Positions 15,351 to 24,310 of a stretch of DNA of 29,460 nt are shown piece by piece. Position 1 is the first letter of the stretch. Each line of letters starts with the position of its first letter. Both the position numbers and the translations under genes were made by a program. Source of the DNA: SUP05 sp964577715. GTDB lineage: Bacteria > Pseudomonadota > Gammaproteobacteria > PS1 > Pseudothioglobaceae. Below the pieces are notes generated by a model. It did no database searches, was not told the origin of the DNA, and saw only the letters and a program-made list of their open reading frames with translations. Location of the stretch: NCBI GenBank assembly GCA_964577715.1, contig CAZOAA010000019.1, positions 1 to 29,460 of the forward strand, in the 5' to 3' direction.

Positions 15351-16297
15351 TTGCCAAATACCCTAGGCTTTGTATAAGCATCAATCAAAGGCACGCTCAT
15401 ATTCATTAATAATACTGCAAAAGCCACACCATCTGGATAACCACCAAACACTCGAATAATAACCACCAAAACACCTATCAAAAATCCGTAAATTAAACGC
15501 CCCTTTGGCGTAGTACTGGCAGAGACCGGATCAGTGGCAATGAAAAATGCTCCCAACATAGCTCCTCCCGATATTAAATGAAACTGTGGTGGAGCATAAA
15601 ATTGAGAATCACTGATAAATAATAAAGTTGAGGTTATTAAAACGCCTGATATAAATGCAACAGGAATATGCCAAGATATAATTCTGCGTATTATCAAATA
15701 CAATCCACCTAATAAAAATCCAGCACTAATTAATGACTGACTTACTGAATAAATATGCAGTTCATTAACAAAACGGCCTAATGATAATTGTGTTTTTACA
15801 TCATCTAACCGAGTCGCTCCACTTAGCCCGTCGACAGAGGTTAAGTTAAAAATTACATCAAAACTTTGACTAAAATTTAAAAATTCACTCGGCCATGTGG
15901 TCATTTGCAAAGGGTAGGAAATTAGTAAAAACGCATAACCCAACATCGCCGGATTAAAAGGGTTGTTACCCAACCCACCATAGAGCTGCTTGCCAAAGAT
16001 AATAGCAAACCCTACCCCCACAACAATAATCCACCAAGGGGCAATACTTGGAATTGAAATTGCCAATAGTATTGCTGTTAATATGGCTGACCCATCACTA
16101 ATCGTAGATTTAATTGGCAACTTTCTAATACTTAAAAAAACAGATTCAACCAATAAAGCTGTTGCTACACCTAATACAATCTGAAAAAAAACACCCCAAC
16201 CAAAAAAGTAATACAAAGCAGCAATGCCTAACACTAAAGCATAAATAACTTGGCGCATAATCTGATTGGTATTTAGTGTATTACTATGCATCATCAT
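15347..16297 (-). CDS. rnfD: Rnf electron-transport complex subunit D
   Basis: A polytopic inner-membrane protein of about 316 residues with a covalent FMN site, SGAT in VDGLSGATRLDD. Conserved GGLGNNPFNPAMLGYA and ATDPVSASTTPKGRLIYG identify RnfD/NqrB-type subunits. The start is one of three consecutive ATG codons (16297, 16294 or 16291) behind AAGAAGG; an in-frame GTG at 16321 would give a longer protein but deeper overlap with rnfC and no ribosome-binding site. Its start lies within the end of rnfC, so translation is coupled. Confidence 0.94.
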   Translation of the reverse strand: MMMHSNTLNTNQIMRQVIYALVLGIAALYYFFGWGVFFQIVLGVATALLVESVFLSIRKLPIKSTISDGSAILTAILLAISIPSIAPWWIIVVGVGFAIIFGKQLYGGLGNNPFNPAMLGYAFLLISYPLQMTTWPSEFLNFSQSFDVIFNLTSVDGLSGATRLDDVKTQLSLGRFVNELHIYSVSQSLISAGFLLGGLYLIIRRIISWHIPVAFISGVLITSTLLFISDSQFYAPPQFHLISGGAMLGAFFIATDPVSASTTPKGRLIYGFLIGVLVVIIRVFGGYPDGVAFAVLLMNMSVPLIDAYTKPRVFGK

Positions 16298-17786
16298 CTG
16301 CCTTCTTTGTTTTTTTAACACGTGCCACGGCTGCTGCTATTTTGTCTTTTTGTGCTTTGTCATTAGCCATTTTTTTCTTTAACTCTTCCTTTTTAGCTGC
16401 CATCATTTCAGCGCGCTCTTGCTTATTACGCTCAACTCTGTATTCTTTAAATTCAAAACGCTCTCTTGCGGTGTTGGTTTGTTTGTTTTTACGGTCTAAT
16501 TTTCTACTTAAAGCCTTAGCAAAAATAAAATATTCTGACAACGGAATGTTACTAGGACAAACATACGTGCAACATCCACACTCAATACAGTCGCTCAAAT
16601 TATAATCCATTGCTTTGTCGATATTCTCGCTCTTAGCATACCAATAAAGTTGCTGTGGCAAAAGATTAACTGGGCATACTTGATTACATTGGGCACAACG
16701 GATACATTCTCTCACCGCTGGTTTTGGTTCATAATCATTAACAAAAATACAATTGGTAATTTTACAAATTGAGTATTTTGAACTCGGGATGTCAACACCC
16801 ATCATCATGCCGCCCATACGAATATGATGTTTATTATTATTGGGTTTTGATTGTTCGACTACGGATGCAAATGAAGTTCCAAGGCGTGCTTCATAATTAC
16901 GTGGCTCAGCTACTGCAGAGCCTGTCACTGTAACAACTCTTGAAATAAGTGGTTTGCTATCAACCACTGCATCGTAGATTGCCTTAACTGTACCAACATT
17001 TTGGCACAATATCCCGTAATCAGACGCAAACTTACCAGAAGGAATTTCAATATTTAATAGTGATTTAATTAATAATTTTTCAGCACCAGAGGTATATTTT
17101 GTTGGAATTTGCTGAATAGTAATTCGATCATTAAAGTTATATAACAACAGTGAGTTAAACGCTTCTTGCTTATCATCTTCAATGGCCACAATGGCGCTCT
17201 TTGCACCACTTGCATGCATTAATACTTCAATACCACGTATCACCTCACGCGGGTACTCTTGAATTAAAGAATCATCACACATGATTCCTGGTTCGCACTC
17301 GGTGGCGTTAACTATTAGAGTGTCTGGATCTGGTGTATTGGATATTTTGGCATGGGTTGGAAACCCTGCCCCGCCCATGCCTACAATGCCGGATTCACGA
17401 ATTCTTTTAATCACCTCTTCAGGTGTACAACTTATAAAATCTTCACATTTTTCAATATCAATCCATTCATCCTTGCCATCGGAATCTATCACGATACACA
17501 TAGCATCAATACCTGAAGGGTGTGGAATAGGGCGTTTTTCTATGGCCGAAACCACTCCTGAAATTGATGCATGTACATGAGTCGGGTATTTACTTGTAGT
17601 TTTAGCAATAACCTGTCCAGTTAATACTCTATCACCAACTTTAACACAGGGCTTGGCTTCACCTCCAACACGTTGCTGTAATAATAACACCACCTGATCA
17701 GGTGGCTCCACCTGCCTTATTTTTGGTTTTTTTACTGGATATGGGTTTGGTATGTGAATACCGCCCTTAAAACCAAACTCAGGCAT
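16284..17786 (-). CDS. rnfC: Rnf electron-transport complex subunit C
   Basis: A 500-residue peripheral subunit that binds NADH and FMN and is the NAD-side electron entry or exit of Rnf. The N-terminal GGIHIPNPYPVKK, the flavin/NADH-binding GMGGAGFPTHAK (136-147) and two 4Fe-4S motifs (Cys361, 364, 367, 371 and Cys400, 403, 406, 410) are all intact. The last 80 residues are Lys/Ala/Glu-rich and probably helical or coiled, a tail of variable length in this family. It overlaps rnfB by 8 nt. Confidence 0.97.
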   Translation of the reverse strand: MPEFGFKGGIHIPNPYPVKKPKIRQVEPPDQVVLLLQQRVGGEAKPCVKVGDRVLTGQVIAKTTSKYPTHVHASISGVVSAIEKRPIPHPSGIDAMCIVIDSDGKDEWIDIEKCEDFISCTPEEVIKRIRESGIVGMGGAGFPTHAKISNTPDPDTLIVNATECEPGIMCDDSLIQEYPREVIRGIEVLMHASGAKSAIVAIEDDKQEAFNSLLLYNFNDRITIQQIPTKYTSGAEKLLIKSLLNIEIPSGKFASDYGILCQNVGTVKAIYDAVVDSKPLISRVVTVTGSAVAEPRNYEARLGTSFASVVEQSKPNNNKHHIRMGGMMMGVDIPSSKYSICKITNCIFVNDYEPKPAVRECIRCAQCNQVCPVNLLPQQLYWYAKSENIDKAMDYNLSDCIECGCCTYVCPSNIPLSEYFIFAKALSRKLDRKNKQTNTARERFEFKEYRVERNKQERAEMMAAKKEELKKKMANDKAQKDKIAAAVARVKKTKKADDDA

Positions 17787-18321
17787 TTCTTAACTCCATA
17801 AGGTTAGGTACATAAGTCCCTAGAGTGGGTTTTATTATTTCTTCATGAATACAATCCACTGGGCAAACTGGAATACACAAATCACAACCTGTACATTCCC
17901 TTGCAATAACCGTTGTCATCACTTTAGAGGCACCAACAAAAGCATCCACTGGACAAGCTTGAATGCATAAAGTACACCCGATACAAACCTGCTCATCAAC
18001 ATACACCACATGATCAGGCTTGGTTTCTCCATGTTCCTGATTAAGCGTTAATGTTTCCACATCAAGCAATTCAGCCAATGCATCAACCCCCTCTTGGCCA
18101 CCTGGTGGACATTGATTAATTGGAGCCTTCCCACTAGCAATTGCCTCAGCATAAGGTCGACAACCTGGATAATCACACTGACCACATTGTGTCTGTGGCA
18201 AGATTGCATCGATTTGGTCCACCAAGGGGTTGCCTTCAACTTTAAATCGAATAGCAGCATAACCCAAAATTAAACCGAGTCCAAGTGCTAAAGCGGAAAA
18301 AATAAAAACAGAATCAAGCAT
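17779..18321 (-). CDS. rnfB: Rnf electron-transport complex subunit B
   Basis: A 180-residue ferredoxin-like subunit with an N-terminal membrane helix (about 4-24). It has a first Fe-S site with Cys46, 49, 54 and 71 (QCGQCDYPGCRPY...QCPPGG) and two classical 4Fe-4S motifs (Cys113, 116, 119, 123 and Cys143, 146, 149, 153). It relays electrons between ferredoxin and the membrane subunits. Its start shares one base with the rnfA stop (TAATG). Confidence 0.97.
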   Translation of the reverse strand: MLDSVFIFSALALGLGLILGYAAIRFKVEGNPLVDQIDAILPQTQCGQCDYPGCRPYAEAIASGKAPINQCPPGGQEGVDALAELLDVETLTLNQEHGETKPDHVVYVDEQVCIGCTLCIQACPVDAFVGASKVMTTVIARECTGCDLCIPVCPVDCIHEEIIKPTLGTYVPNLMELRNA

Positions 18322-18896
18322 TATGCCAATCCAATAAAGCCCATGAAAGCCATTGACATTAATCCTGCAGTGATCAGTGCAATTGGTGTACCTTGAAACA
18401 CAATAGGAACATTTGCCGCATCAATACGATCGCGTATTGCTGAGAAAAGCACCAATACAAATGAAAAGCCAATTGCTGCACCAAAACCGTATACGCCTGA
18501 AGCTAAAAATCCGTTGTCTTGTCCAACATTAAGTAGTGCCACACCAAGTACTGCACAATTGGTAGTAATAAGTGGCAAAAATACACCTAAAGATTGATGT
18601 AGTACTGGCGATGTTTTGTTAACCACTAATTCTGTAAATCCAACTACACCCGCAATGGTTACAATAAAGGCAATAGTACGTAAGTATTCCAAATCAAATG
18701 GAATCAAAATATAAGCATTAATTAAATAACTTGAAAGACTTGCTAATGTGAGTACAAATGTCGTGGCAAAACCCATACCAATAGCAGTTTCTACTTTTTT
18801 AGACACGCCCATAAATGGACATAAACCCAAAAACTTAACCAGTACAAAGTTATTAACTAATATGGTGCTTACTAAAATTAGTACATACTCATTCAT
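18321..18896 (-). CDS. rnfA: Rnf electron-transport complex subunit A
   Basis: A 191-residue integral membrane protein with about six helices. NNFVLVKFLGLCPFMGVSKK near the N terminus and PLITTNCAVLGVALL mid-protein are the paired inverted-repeat motifs with membrane cysteines (Cys26 and the TNC cysteine) that bind the intramembrane iron-sulfur site with RnfE in solved complexes. It is assigned RnfA rather than RnfE because it leads the rnfABCDG order and its sequence opens with the RnfA-type MNEYVLILVSTILVNNFVL. It follows the TSUP gene by 10 nt. Confidence 0.95.
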   Translation of the reverse strand: MNEYVLILVSTILVNNFVLVKFLGLCPFMGVSKKVETAIGMGFATTFVLTLASLSSYLINAYILIPFDLEYLRTIAFIVTIAGVVGFTELVVNKTSPVLHQSLGVFLPLITTNCAVLGVALLNVGQDNGFLASGVYGFGAAIGFSFVLVLFSAIRDRIDAANVPIVFQGTPIALITAGLMSMAFMGFIGLA

Positions 18897-18906
18897 GGCT
18901 ACGATT

Positions 18907-19644
18907 TTAACTCAAAAATAACTTTAATAAGCCAAATGAACTAATGGCAAATAAAGCGCCGCCAACCCAACGCTTAAAGAGCTGATCATTGTCTGTAATT
19001 TTTTGATGCACCTTAAGCCCTAATACATGCCCAACTGCAGCTACTGGAATTAAATACAGGGCAAATATCCAATCAATACTAACGCCTACTATAACAAAAG
19101 TAGACATTTTAATACTCACCAAAATAAACCAAAGAACGAATAAAGTATTGCGTAAATATTCCTTAGTAACATAACGCATATAAACGGCTACAATCAAAGG
19201 TGCGCCAGTAAGTGAAGTACCTGCCACATAACCGCCTAACATTAACAATATTTTATCTACCCAAGGACTATGAGAAGTGATTTTCGTATTAAAAACCCAG
19301 GTAAGTGCATAAAAAATAGTGATTGAATAAATAAACACTACAATTACATCATCGGGCAAACTTAACAGGCCGGCCACACCCACTAAAGTAGGAGGAATAA
19401 TCCACATTAGTGATTGCTTAAGATAAGGCCAATCTACTTTTTTTAAAGATTTGACTAAAGTCAATGATGAGAAAAACAACAAGTGAATACCGATAATTGG
19501 TAGCCAATAAACAGGGCTTCCACCAAGTAGCAACATGAGTGGTAGTCCTAATGCAGCCCCACCAAATCCCAAACCTGTGCGGACAAAACCTGTCCAAAGA
19601 AAAATTAAACCGACCAAAACCAGCTCGGCATTATCAAAAGTCAT
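18907..19644 (-). CDS. TSUP-family (TauE/SafE) membrane permease
   Basis: A 245-residue hydrophobic protein with about seven to eight membrane segments and the glycine-rich TSUP pattern near the start (FVRTGLGFGGAALGLPLMLLLGG). It also has GGYVAGTSLTGAPLIVAVYM mid-protein, the second half of the internal repeat. TSUP members export or import sulfite, sulfoacetate, thiosulfate and other small organic or sulfur anions; the substrate here is not known. Its start shares one base with the glmM stop (TAATG) and rnfA follows after 10 nt, so it is part of the same run. A sulfur-compound role would suit a sulfur oxidiser, but that is inference. Confidence 0.87.
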   Translation of the reverse strand: MTFDNAELVLVGLIFLWTGFVRTGLGFGGAALGLPLMLLLGGSPVYWLPIIGIHLLFFSSLTLVKSLKKVDWPYLKQSLMWIIPPTLVGVAGLLSLPDDVIVVFIYSITIFYALTWVFNTKITSHSPWVDKILLMLGGYVAGTSLTGAPLIVAVYMRYVTKEYLRNTLFVLWFILVSIKMSTFVIVGVSIDWIFALYLIPVAAVGHVLGLKVHQKITDNDQLFKRWVGGALFAISSFGLLKLFLS

Positions 19645-20969
19645 TAGCGAAGTGTACCAGCCAGTTGCTCTGCGCTTTGTTGTACTAAATTTAAATCCTT
19701 GCCTTCAACCATAACTCGAATCAGTGGCTCTGTGCCAGAAGCACGAATGAGTACACGACCTTCATCACCTAAATTTTTTTCAACTTCAAGTTGCGTTTGT
19801 TTTAAGGCTGTATGCTGATCTAAATCTACCTTCTCTTTAGTTTTAATATTAATTAATATTTGAGGATATTTACTCATCCCTTGCTTTAGCTCAGACAAGC
19901 TAGCCTTTGATTTAACCAAAACCTCAAGCACCTGTAAGGCAGCAACTATGCCATCACCCGAAGAAGTTTTATCTAGACAAATAATATGGCCAGAGCCTTC
20001 TCCACCAATTGTGGCACCGTTTTTCTTCATTTGTTCCATAACAAAACGATCGCCAACATCGGCTTCAATAAAGTTAATGCCTAAATCTCTTAATGCATGA
20101 CGCATGCCAAGATTGGTCATTTTTGTACCGACGACAGTGTTATTACTTAATCGATTATCTTTATGCCAAGCGTTAGTAAGTATAAATACCAACTCATCGC
20201 CATCAACTAACTCACCATTTGCATCAACCATCATCACTCGGTCGCCATCCCCATCAAAAGCAATCCCTAGATCGGCCTTAGTGTCAGTAACGACTTGTTG
20301 TAATTGTTTTGTATCTGTCGCACCGCAATTTTGGTTAATATTTAAGCCATCCGGTGTATTGTTAATAACATTCACGCTTGCACCAAGCTCTTCAAATACA
20401 CTACCAGCGATATGATAAGTTGCACCATTTGCACAGTCGATTACAATATTCAGTCCATTTAAATTAACCGATTTATCAAAAGTTGATTTGCAAAATTCAA
20501 TATACCTACCAAGTGGCTGTTCGTGTCTTCTAGCCTTTCCCAGATGACTTGAATCCACACTAAGCATGGGATCTGCTAATTTTTTCTCAATTTCAGATTG
20601 ATCTTTATCACTAAGTTTTAAACCATCAGATGAAAAAAACTTCACACCGTTGTCATAAAATGGATTGTGTGATGCGCTAATTACCACGCCAGCACTGGCA
20701 TTATAAGCTCGTGTTAAATAAGCAATTGCAGGGGTGGGCATAGGTCCAAGCATGCCAACATCAACACCTGCTGATAGAAACCCTGCCTCAAGTGCTGATT
20801 CAAATATATAGCCTGAAACTCGCGTATCTTTGCCGATAATAACGCTTGATTTGCCTTTGGCCGCTAGCACAGAGCCTACTGCCCAGCCAATTTTTAAGAA
20901 AAAATCAGCCGTAATTGGATGCTCTCCAACCTTGCCTCGAATACCATCAGTACCAAAAAAATTAGCCAT
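19644..20969 (-). CDS. glmM: Phosphoglucosamine mutase
   Basis: A 441-residue alpha-D-phosphohexomutase that converts glucosamine-6-phosphate to glucosamine-1-phosphate for peptidoglycan and lipopolysaccharide. FFGTDGIRG opens the protein, the phosphoserine is Ser100 in ISASHNPFYDNG, the metal loop is FDGDGDR, and the C-terminal phosphate-binding RASGTEPLIRVMVE is intact. It overlaps folP by 8 nt. The ftsH-folP-glmM order is the same as in E. coli, but here a TSUP gene, not secG, follows. Confidence 0.98.
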   Translation of the reverse strand: MANFFGTDGIRGKVGEHPITADFFLKIGWAVGSVLAAKGKSSVIIGKDTRVSGYIFESALEAGFLSAGVDVGMLGPMPTPAIAYLTRAYNASAGVVISASHNPFYDNGVKFFSSDGLKLSDKDQSEIEKKLADPMLSVDSSHLGKARRHEQPLGRYIEFCKSTFDKSVNLNGLNIVIDCANGATYHIAGSVFEELGASVNVINNTPDGLNINQNCGATDTKQLQQVVTDTKADLGIAFDGDGDRVMMVDANGELVDGDELVFILTNAWHKDNRLSNNTVVGTKMTNLGMRHALRDLGINFIEADVGDRFVMEQMKKNGATIGGEGSGHIICLDKTSSGDGIVAALQVLEVLVKSKASLSELKQGMSKYPQILINIKTKEKVDLDQHTALKQTQLEVEKNLGDEGRVLIRASGTEPLIRVMVEGKDLNLVQQSAEQLAGTLR

Positions 20970-21768
20970 TTACTTTATTCCAAATATCTATCGCATCTTT
21001 CGTTTGCAAAACATCATGCACTCGCACAATATCTGCGCCATTATTAAGTGCTATTATAGCCCCAATTACACTGCCAGTTACTCTGCCATCAACCGATCTA
21101 TCGCCAAGCATAGATCCAATCATTGATTTACGTGAAAGACCAGCTAATACTGGTAATCCAAAACTCTTGAATTCATTAAACCGCTGAAGTATCTCAATAT
21201 TATGTTCTAAGGTTTTACCAAAGCCAAAACCAGGGTCTAGAATAATTTTATCTTTATTAATGCCGGCCTTAATACAAGCTTGTATTCGCTCATCAAAAAA
21301 ACCTTTAATATCATCCACTACGTCTTCATAAGTTGGATTTTTTTGCATGGTTCTTGGACTACCTTGCATATGCATTAAACACACATCAACATTTAGCATA
21401 GATGCAGTTTCAAGTGCGTCATCAGCACTCAAAGCACACACGTCATTAATCATACTAGCACCTGCTTTAATAGCTAGTTCCATTACTTTTGGCTTTGAAG
21501 TGTCAATTGAAATTCGCTTATCGGTCACATGTTGTAATGCTTCAATTACAGGAATCACACGATTAATTTCGTCTTCTATTGAAACGTCTTGTGCGCCTGG
21601 ACGAGTTGATTCACCGCCAACATCAATAATATCAGCACCTTGCTCAATCATTAATTTGGCACTTTCAATAGCACTATCGGTATTAAAGTATTTACCGCCA
21701 TCAGAAAATGAATCGGGCGTGATATTTAACACGCCCATAATCATTGGATATTTAGATTTTATAGTCAT
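20962..21768 (-). CDS. folP: Dihydropteroate synthase
   Basis: A 268-residue TIM-barrel enzyme that condenses p-aminobenzoate with dihydropterin pyrophosphate in folate synthesis; it is the sulfonamide target. IMGVLNITPDSFSDGG, DIIDVGGESTRPGA, ILDPGFGFGKT and GLSRKSMIG are the standard substrate-binding segments. It lies 16 nt after ftsH and overlaps glmM by 8 nt. Confidence 0.98.
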   Translation of the reverse strand: MTIKSKYPMIMGVLNITPDSFSDGGKYFNTDSAIESAKLMIEQGADIIDVGGESTRPGAQDVSIEDEINRVIPVIEALQHVTDKRISIDTSKPKVMELAIKAGASMINDVCALSADDALETASMLNVDVCLMHMQGSPRTMQKNPTYEDVVDDIKGFFDERIQACIKAGINKDKIILDPGFGFGKTLEHNIEILQRFNEFKSFGLPVLAGLSRKSMIGSMLGDRSVDGRVTGSVIGAIIALNNGADIVRVHDVLQTKDAIDIWNKVNG

Positions 21769-21784
21769 AGTCGACTATAGAAAA

Positions 21785-23710
21785 TTAAGCGACTTGCTCA
21801 GTTCCACCACCGCCTAAGGGCTTTTCATCAGAATCATTACTCGAATCATCTGTTGCATCTACACCTTTACCAAGCTCGGTAGAAGCCACATCAGAATCAA
21901 CAATAATTGCCGCCTCACGCATTGGTTTTCTTTCCATTAGATCATCAATCTGGCCCTTATCAATAGTTTCAAACTCAATCAAAGCTTTGGCCATCGCATG
22001 CAAAATGTCTTTATTTTCTTCAAGAATTTTATAGGCAGTCTCGTAATTTGTATCAATAATCTTGCGAATCTCATTATCGATTGCATCAAACGTCTTATCT
22101 GAAATATGCTTATGCTTAGTCACTTGACGCCCTAAAAACACTTCGCCTTCGTCTTCACCGTAAGCTAGCGGACCCATTACATCCGACATACCCCAAAGTT
22201 TCACCATTTTGTGTGAAATTTCCGTAGCACGTTCAATATCATTACTTGCGCCTGTAGTTACTGCATCAGCTCCATAAATCATCTCTTCAGCAATACGCCC
22301 ACCAAACAATGAAGCCACTTGTGAATTTAGCTTACGCTTAGAAATACTATAGCTGTCTTTTTCCGGCAAAAACATTGTAACACCCAAGGCCCTGCCTCTT
22401 GGGATAATACTCACCTTATACACAGGGTCGTGTTCTGGCACAATTCGCCCAACAATTGCATGCCCTGCTTCATGATAAGCGGTCATCTCTTTTTCTGCAT
22501 CATCCATTACCATGGACTTGCGTTCAGAGCCCATCATGATTTTGTCTTTGGCTTTTTCAAATTCTTGCATGCCTACTAGTTTTTTATCTTTACCAGCAGT
22601 AATAAGTGCGGCCTCATTACAAAGATTGGCTAAATCTGCACCAGAAAAACCTGGCGTACCTTTAGCAATATTAATTGATTTAACATTTTTTGCAATTGGC
22701 AATTTTCGCATATGCACCTGCAAAATTGCATCACGGCCATTAATATCTGGCAAACCTACTGTTACCTGTCGATCGAAGCGCCCTGGTCTTAATAATGCAG
22801 GATCTAGTACATCTGGTCGGTTCGTTGCAGCGATCACAATAATACCTTCATTACCTTCAAAGCCATCCATCTCAACCAACATTTGGTTTAGGGTTTGTTC
22901 ACGCTCATCATGGCCACCACCCATACCGGCACCACGTTGTCGACCTACTGCGTCAATCTCATCTATAAAAATAATACAAGGTGCGTTCTTTTTAGCTTGC
23001 TCAAACATATCACGTACTCGTGATGCGCCCACACCAACAAACATCTCAACAAAATCAGAGCCAGAAATAAAGAAAAAAGGCACGTCAGCTTCACCCGCAA
23101 TAGCCTTTGCTAATAAAGTTTTACCCGTACCTGGAGGGCCTACCATCAACACACCTTTAGGGATTTTTCCACCCACTTTAGTGAATTTTCCAGGGTCAGA
23201 TAAGAAATCAACTAACTCACTAACTTCTTCTTTTGCCTCATCTACACCAGCCACATCTTTAAATGTAACACTTGATTCATCTTTGGTAATTAATCTCGCC
23301 TTAGACTTTCCAAAACTCATTGGGTTTTTACCTCCCATTGCGCCGCCTGCGCCTTTCATGGTATAGAGTATTACACCAATAAGCAGTAAAATTGGTGCCA
23401 AAGAGATAATCAGCTGTTTAAAAAATCCTTCTTGTTCGGGTGGTTTAGCAACAACATTAACGCCGTTATCTAACAAATCGCCCATCAGACCCAAATCGCC
23501 AGGACTATAAGTAGAAAATTGCTCACCACCGGCACCGACTCCTTTAATATTGTTGCCGGCAATCGTTACCTGAGAAACATCACCCTGTTTAACACTTTGA
23601 ATAAATTGAGAATAAGTAATGTCATTTTTCTGTTCGCCAACTTGAAATTGACTAAAAATTGAAGTAAGAACACTTCCTAATACCAACCAAAGTAATAAAT
23701 TCTTAAACAT
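21785..23710 (-). CDS. ftsH: ATP-dependent zinc metalloprotease FtsH
   Basis: A 641-residue membrane-bound AAA+ protease that degrades misfolded membrane proteins and regulators such as sigma-32 and LpxC in E. coli. Two membrane helices (about 5-21 and 99-117) flank a periplasmic domain. The AAA module has Walker A GPPGTGKT (191-198), Walker B FIDEID (248-253) and the second-region RPGRFDRQ. The zinc site is HEAGH (413-417). The C-terminal tail is acidic and Ser/Gly-rich. The ATG is preceded by a U/A-rich leader with no clear Shine-Dalgarno sequence. A strong sigma-32-like promoter lies upstream. rlmE, the usual upstream neighbour, is absent; lptE is divergent. Confidence 0.98.
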   Translation of the reverse strand: MFKNLLLWLVLGSVLTSIFSQFQVGEQKNDITYSQFIQSVKQGDVSQVTIAGNNIKGVGAGGEQFSTYSPGDLGLMGDLLDNGVNVVAKPPEQEGFFKQLIISLAPILLLIGVILYTMKGAGGAMGGKNPMSFGKSKARLITKDESSVTFKDVAGVDEAKEEVSELVDFLSDPGKFTKVGGKIPKGVLMVGPPGTGKTLLAKAIAGEADVPFFFISGSDFVEMFVGVGASRVRDMFEQAKKNAPCIIFIDEIDAVGRQRGAGMGGGHDEREQTLNQMLVEMDGFEGNEGIIVIAATNRPDVLDPALLRPGRFDRQVTVGLPDINGRDAILQVHMRKLPIAKNVKSINIAKGTPGFSGADLANLCNEAALITAGKDKKLVGMQEFEKAKDKIMMGSERKSMVMDDAEKEMTAYHEAGHAIVGRIVPEHDPVYKVSIIPRGRALGVTMFLPEKDSYSISKRKLNSQVASLFGGRIAEEMIYGADAVTTGASNDIERATEISHKMVKLWGMSDVMGPLAYGEDEGEVFLGRQVTKHKHISDKTFDAIDNEIRKIIDTNYETAYKILEENKDILHAMAKALIEFETIDKGQIDDLMERKPMREAAIIVDSDVASTELGKGVDATDDSSNDSDEKPLGGGGTEQVA

Positions 23711-23857
23711 AAATACAAAAATAAAAAATAGTAAGAGGGGTAACTATACCCTATTGCGCAGTTACATATGGGCTCGATAGCGTTTTTTCAAGGTTTAACA
23801 ACAAATAAATTTAAATTCTGTCATAATTCTTAACTTAATATGAACATGTGAAAAATT
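23711..23857. promoter_or_regulatory. Divergent ftsH/lptE control region
   Basis: This 147-bp gap between divergent genes holds the heat-shock promoter of ftsH. It also holds a small stem, AGGGTA and TACCCCT (one bulged base), in the ftsH leader. On the plus strand CATAAT (23822-23827) is a possible -10 for lptE, but its best upstream TTAACA is 21 bp away, too far for a normal promoter. Confidence 0.45.
23766..23792 (-). promoter_or_regulatory. Sigma-32 (RpoH) type heat-shock promoter of ftsH
   Basis: Read on the minus strand, CTTGAAA (23792-23786), a 13-nt spacer and CCCATAT (23772-23766) fit the RpoH consensus CTTGAAA-N11-16-CCCCATnT closely. It lies 55 bp upstream of the ftsH ATG. ftsH is an RpoH target in E. 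coli, so the position makes biological sense. It would also drive the closely packed genes downstream. Confidence 0.7.
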
Positions 23858-24310
23858 ATGTCAAAAATTAGTTTCTTATCTATTATTATCGTTAGTCTTT
23901 TATTGAGTTCTTGTGGTTTTCATACACCTTATAAAAATTCACCCCTGAATGCATCGATAACGGCCAACGACAATAATACATTTGCCACTGAATTAAAAAA
24001 GCGATTTAACTCAGAAGCGCTGCAGCATTTATCAGTTCAAATCAACGATGAGGTACGTAAAAAACAAACAGCTTCATATAAATCTGACGGGAAAACAAAC
24101 AGCTATACGCTCAGCCTTAGTGTTCCAGTCAAGGTCTTTAATAAAAACAATAAACTACTATTTTCTCAAACGCTTAGCGCCAGCACTCATTTAAGCAAAA
24201 TGAGTAATACTCAAGCCGATAGACTGCAAATTGAGGAAAGCTATGAACAATTACGAAATACAATTATCAAAAAATTATTGAGAAGACTATCCAAACTCAA
24301 TGAAAATTAG
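23858..24310 (+). CDS. lptE: LPS-assembly lipoprotein LptE
   Basis: A 150-residue outer-membrane lipoprotein that plugs and stabilises the LptD barrel for lipopolysaccharide export. The signal sequence ends in a lipobox LLSS-Cys19, followed by GFHTPYKNSPLN, close to the CGFxLRG start of LptE proteins. The mature part ends with RLQIEESYEQLRNTIIKKLLRRL, the usual C-terminal helix. Sequence similarity in this family is low, but position directly before holA, with an 11-nt overlap, is the conserved lptE-holA arrangement. leuS, normally upstream, is missing. Confidence 0.87.
   Translation: MSKISFLSIIIVSLLLSSCGFHTPYKNSPLNASITANDNNTFATELKKRFNSEALQHLSVQINDEVRKKQTASYKSDGKTNSYTLSLSVPVKVFNKNNKLLFSQTLSASTHLSKMSNTQADRLQIEESYEQLRNTIIKKLLRRLSKLNEN

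Noticed and set aside
21347..21817. Plus-strand frame of 156 codons
   Set aside because: It is antisense to folP and the end of ftsH, has no recognisable motif and shows shadow-type composition.
22512..23366. Long plus-strand open frame of 284 codons
   Set aside because: It lies antisense within ftsH, whose AAA and protease motifs are intact. The translation is Ser/Pro/Ile-rich and shows no domain.
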